In this document: positions 22,994 through 25,327 of the stretch, piece after piece
Layout: every line of letters begins with the position of its first letter
Position numbering within the stretch: position 1 is the stretch's first letter
NCBI GenBank assembly: GCA_964609305.1
Contig: CAZSRK010000030.1
Location: 1 to 25,327 of the forward strand
DNA: 25,327 nucleotides
Direction of reading: 5' to 3'
From: CAKSXP01 sp964609305
GTDB taxonomy: Bacteria > Bacillota > Clostridia > Oscillospirales > Oscillospiraceae
Made by a program: the position numbers and the translations under genes
The notes under the pieces: generated by a model
Databases searched by the model: none
The model's input: the letters and a program-made list of their open reading frames with translations, nothing else
Told to the model about the DNA's origin: nothing

Positions 22994-23719
22994 TTATTTT
23001 ACGATCGTTCCAACTTTTTCGCCCATCACGGCCCGGACAATGTTCTGCGGATCCCTCAGCGCGAATACAATGACAGGTATATTGTTGTCCATTGCCATGC
23101 TCGTGGCGGTGGAATCCATGACTGCCAGATGCTTTCCAATCACCTCGTCATACGATATCTCGTCGTACTTCACCGCCGAAGCGTCGAGCTTGGGGTCGGC
23201 ACTGTAAACACCGTCTATGTTCTTTGCCAGCAAAATGACGTCGGCATTTATCTCCACCGCACGCAGTACCGCGCCGGTATCCGTTGAAAAATAGGGGTTC
23301 CCCGTCCCGCAACCGAAAATTACGACACGGCCGCGGCTGAGATGTTTGTCAGCCTTGAGCCGGATATAAGGCTCAGCCACCGCGCGTATCTCGATCGCGG
23401 TCTGGACTCGGACCTCCACGTCCATCTGCTCTAGCACGTCGGCCAGCGCAAGGCAGTTCATGACCGTTGCCATCATGCCCATATGGTCAGCGCGCGTGCG
23501 CTCCATTTTTCCGCCGCCGTCTTTGGCGCCGCGCCAGAAGTTCCCGCCGCCGACAACTATGCCGACCTCCACGCCGCACTCAACGCAGGATTTAACTGCC
23601 TGACAGACATGCTCCACGGTCGTAAAGTCGATGCCTCGACCAGCGTCCCCCGCCAGAGCCTCGCCGCTTATCTTCAGCAACACGCGCTTATACGCGGGCA
23701 CAGGTGTATTATCTCCCAT
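22994..23719 (-). CDS. pyrH: UMP kinase
   Basis: Phosphorylates UMP to UDP with ATP. It belongs to the amino-acid-kinase fold and is unrelated to eukaryotic UMP kinases. KRVLLKISGEALAG at the N-terminus, the glycine-rich VGGGNFWRGA, the middle MATVMNCLALADVLE and the C-terminal TSMAMDNNIPVIVFAL segment are all typical. The length of 241 residues is standard, with a short extra N-terminal segment. AAGGAG lies eight bases before the ATG. It is the first gene of the eight-gene operon. The usual upstream partners rpsB and tsf are not here; instead spoIIGA diverges from the same intergenic region. Confidence 0.96.
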   Translation of the reverse strand: MGDNTPVPAYKRVLLKISGEALAGDAGRGIDFTTVEHVCQAVKSCVECGVEVGIVVGGGNFWRGAKDGGGKMERTRADHMGMMATVMNCLALADVLEQMDVEVRVQTAIEIRAVAEPYIRLKADKHLSRGRVVIFGCGTGNPYFSTDTGAVLRAVEINADVILLAKNIDGVYSADPKLDASAVKYDEISYDEVIGKHLAVMDSTATSMAMDNNIPVIVFALRDPQNIVRAVMGEKVGTIVK

Positions 23720-23811
23720 TTCTCAAACTCCTTATTTCCGTCTTTGCCTAATATTAATATATTCCCGGGGATTTTGAAAGAACATTTTGTAAATAATAAA
23801 AATACAAGTTA

Positions 23812-23840
23812 ATTGTACCATAGCGCAAACGCTCCATCAA
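23812..23840 (-). promoter_or_regulatory. Promoter of the pyrH operon
   Basis: On the minus strand, -35 TTGATG (23835-23840) and -10 TACAAT (23812-23817) are separated by 17 bases. The leader to pyrH is about 85 bases and AT-rich. On the plus strand the same gap (23841-23888) must hold the spoIIGA promoter. A TTGACT at 23849-23854 is visible but no good -10 follows it at normal spacing. Confidence 0.7.
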
Positions 23841-23888
23841 GCCCCGATTTGACTGACTTCGCATTTTGGTTTCTGTAAGCTGTTGCCT

Positions 23889-24722
23889 ATGGAGACCATC
23901 TACATAGACAACCTGTTTATCTTAAACCTCGGGATAGATTATCTGCTTTTGCTTGTTACGGGACGCATCTGCTCCATGCGCCTGCGACGGGGATTTATAC
24001 TGCTCGGGGCCGCCGTCGGGGCGTTGTATTCGGTTTTGGTCGTCGTTCCGTGTACGGCCTTTCTGGGCTCATGGCCGTTCAGGCTTGTCTTCGCCGCGAC
24101 GATGCTTCTTATCTCGTATTGGGGCCAGAAGCATCTGTTTCGGGCCGCTGCGGTATTTCTGGCCGTGTCCGCCGCTTTCGGAGGAGCGGTATACGCCGTT
24201 TCCATGCTTGGCGGGACGGTCGGAGGCAGAGGTCTTTATGTACGCATCTCGCCGAAGATACTGTTTTTGTCCTTCGCCGTCTGTTATTGCGTGCTGAGCC
24301 TTGTCTTTCACCGCGCGACAGACAAAGCTTCGCGCAAAAAGCTGCGCGTCACTGCGCGGCTGGATGGAAGGCAAACTGAATTTCTCGCCCTGCGTGACAC
24401 CGGAAACGGGCTTTACGACCTGGTCAGCGGGCTTTCCGTGTGTGTGGCGGACGCGGACGCGGTATCGCCCCTGTTTCCCGAGGAATGCCGCAACTGTTTT
24501 GAGATGCGCGACCCGCTTGAAATGTTCCTTGCACTGTCCGACTCGCCAGCCTGCCGCGGCCGGTTCCGCCTTGTACCCTATTCCGCTCTTGGCACGGAGT
24601 CGGGCCTGCTGCCGGCTTTCCGGCCTGATGAGATGACCGTTGAGGGACGGCGCAGCTCCGCTCTGATCGCCGTGTCCTGCTCCAGCCTATGTCCCGATGG
24701 CGAATATTCCGCGATATTCTGA
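23889..24722 (+). CDS. spoIIGA: Sporulation sigma-E factor-processing peptidase SpoIIGA
   Basis: A membrane aspartic protease of the sporulation septum that removes the pro-sequence of sigma-E in the mother cell after a forespore signal. The first 140 residues contain five hydrophobic helices. The cytoplasmic half carries the protease motif LRDTGNGL with the catalytic Asp at residue 170 (D-T-G). The product of 277 residues is slightly short of the usual 300 or so. I start at ATG 23889 (METIYIDNLF), which places the first helix as in relatives; the upstream ribosome-binding site is poor. It is the only sporulation-specific gene in the window and it marks the organism as a spore former or recent descendant. 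The normal downstream partner sigE is missing; see the entry at 24742. Confidence 0.92.
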   Translation: METIYIDNLFILNLGIDYLLLLVTGRICSMRLRRGFILLGAAVGALYSVLVVVPCTAFLGSWPFRLVFAATMLLISYWGQKHLFRAAAVFLAVSAAFGGAVYAVSMLGGTVGGRGLYVRISPKILFLSFAVCYCVLSLVFHRATDKASRKKLRVTARLDGRQTEFLALRDTGNGLYDLVSGLSVCVADADAVSPLFPEECRNCFEMRDPLEMFLALSDSPACRGRFRLVPYSALGTESGLLPAFRPDEMTVEGRRSSALIAVSCSSLCPDGEYSAIF

Positions 24723-24735
24723 TTTGTGAAAGGAG

Positions 24736-25326
24736 TTATCTATGGATTCGCCTTTGCTCCTGCGTTCGCCGCTGATGCAGAAACAGCAATATACTGTCCA
24801 GCAACAGCACCGCAAGGATTAAAAATATAAGCACCCACAGATGGGCAAGAATTCGATCCACATCAAAAGAGAGGATAGAAAGCACTGCCACAAGAAGCAC
24901 CGTAATATTGGCGGACACAATCAAATCCGTGAAATCGCTTCTTTGGACGAGCCGATGGACAAGTCCGAAAAATGGAGTGAACTCCAGTACGACCATAAGG
25001 CACAACGCCGCGATCCGGCTGCCCAACAGGAGTAAATCATCCGTCGCTCCGCAGACCGCAAAAAGTACCGCACACAAGCACTTAACGAACAGAAAAATGG
25101 AGAAGGCCGCCATTGTACCGCAGAAAACCGTTCCGCTGGATTTGGAGCCGAAGAAAATACTGCTGAGCAACAATACTGAAAAGATCAAAAACAGCAATCC
25201 AACAATATTGTCTGCCGGTAGAATTTCAAGACCTTCTGTGAGGAAATATGACGTCATCGTTGTGCCGACAGTAAAATCCACGTTTGGCACAACACAAAGG
25301 ACAAGCAGAATAGGGAAAATGAAAAA
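24736..25326 (-). CDS. Multi-pass membrane protein, 5' end beyond the window, function unknown
   Basis: The minus-strand frame stays open to the window edge. It reads FFIFPILLVLCVV just inside the edge, so the true start probably lies just outside; the GTG at 25290 is not a convincing start. About 196 residues are visible, with five or six hydrophobic segments, for example VGLLFLIFSVLLLSSIFFG, FSIFLFVKCLCAVLFAV and VLIFLILAVLLLDSILLFL. It has a short basic tail ending in QEQRRIHR and no motif I recognise. The base composition is visibly more AT-rich than the neighbouring genes, which suggests a different origin. It converges on spoIIGA with 13 bases between the stops and no terminator between them. 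Confidence 0.6.
   Translation of the reverse strand, partial: FFIFPILLVLCVVPNVDFTVGTTMTSYFLTEGLEILPADNIVGLLFLIFSVLLLSSIFFGSKSSGTVFCGTMAAFSIFLFVKCLCAVLFAVCGATDDLLLLGSRIAALCLMVVLEFTPFFGLVHRLVQRSDFTDLIVSANITVLLVAVLSILSFDVDRILAHLWVLIFLILAVLLLDSILLFLHQRRTQEQRRIHR
24742..24822 (+). other. Orphan ribosome-binding site and 26-codon frame after spoIIGA
   Basis: Nine bases after the spoIIGA stop comes a very good AAAGGAG, then ATG six bases later. The frame runs only 26 codons (Gln-rich at the end) to TAA at 24820-24822 and resembles no known protein. The whole of it is antisense to the C-terminus of the minus-strand membrane protein. This is the position where sigE usually starts, so the site may be the preserved start region of a lost or displaced gene. 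It is listed as a site and not as a proven gene. Confidence 0.35.
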
Positions 25327-25327
25327 A

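Overview
This 25 kb window looks like a chromosomal segment of a GC-rich, spore-forming Firmicute, most plausibly of the class Clostridia (an Oscillospirales/Oscillospiraceae-like gut lineage; this placement is inference). The signs are a Gram-positive PolC replicase, SpoIIGA, a long Bacillus-type SRP RNA next to dnaX, the Firmicute order pyrH-frr-uppS-cdsA-dxr-rseP-ispG-polC, a DUF6273-like protein and a ferredoxin-fused EtfA. Most of it is core genome. I see no CRISPR array, prophage or intact transposon.

Layout. (1) 1-1780: a monocistronic Na+/proline symporter (putP) with promoter and terminator. (2) 1780-3800: a decayed stretch. It holds the 3' half of a P1B metal ATPase, about 400 bases with no recognisable gene, and an NAD(P)-binding protein that appears to have lost an internal block. 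(3) 3810-4352: tRNA-Ala(CGC) on the minus strand, divergent from the SRP RNA. (4) 4378-7445: dnaX-ybaB-gpsA reading on from the SRP RNA, closed by a terminator whose 3' arm carries the next promoter. (5) 7489-8632: a small Cys-rich protein and a DUF6273-like protein. (6) 8705-10010 (minus): an SPFH membrane protein followed by a ribbon-helix-helix protein, from a strong promoter with a palindrome at its start site. (7) 10031-13338 (minus): an acyl-CoA dehydrogenase-etfB-etfA operon with a consensus promoter. (8) 13437-23840 (minus): the pyrH-to-polC operon, covering nucleotide metabolism, ribosome recycling, undecaprenyl and phospholipid synthesis, the MEP isoprenoid pathway, site-2 proteolysis and replication. 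(9) 23889 to the end: spoIIGA, divergent from pyrH, then a more AT-rich membrane-protein gene on the minus strand that runs off the window.

The most notable observations are lesions in genes that otherwise look well conserved. The acyl-CoA dehydrogenase start is out of frame with its body because of a short tandem repeat (13198-13207). The etfB C-terminus is thrown out of frame by what looks like one extra base (11379-11380), and the expected ending is intact in the neighbouring frame. Both lie in one operon with a near-perfect promoter, so they are either sequence errors or a real loss of an electron-bifurcating complex. SpoIIGA is not followed by sigE: a strong ribosome-binding site and ATG lead only to a 26-codon frame inside the antisense neighbour. 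I found no clearly new biological system. The least characterised parts are the Cys-rich/DUF6273 pair, the SPFH/RHH pair and the terminal membrane protein.
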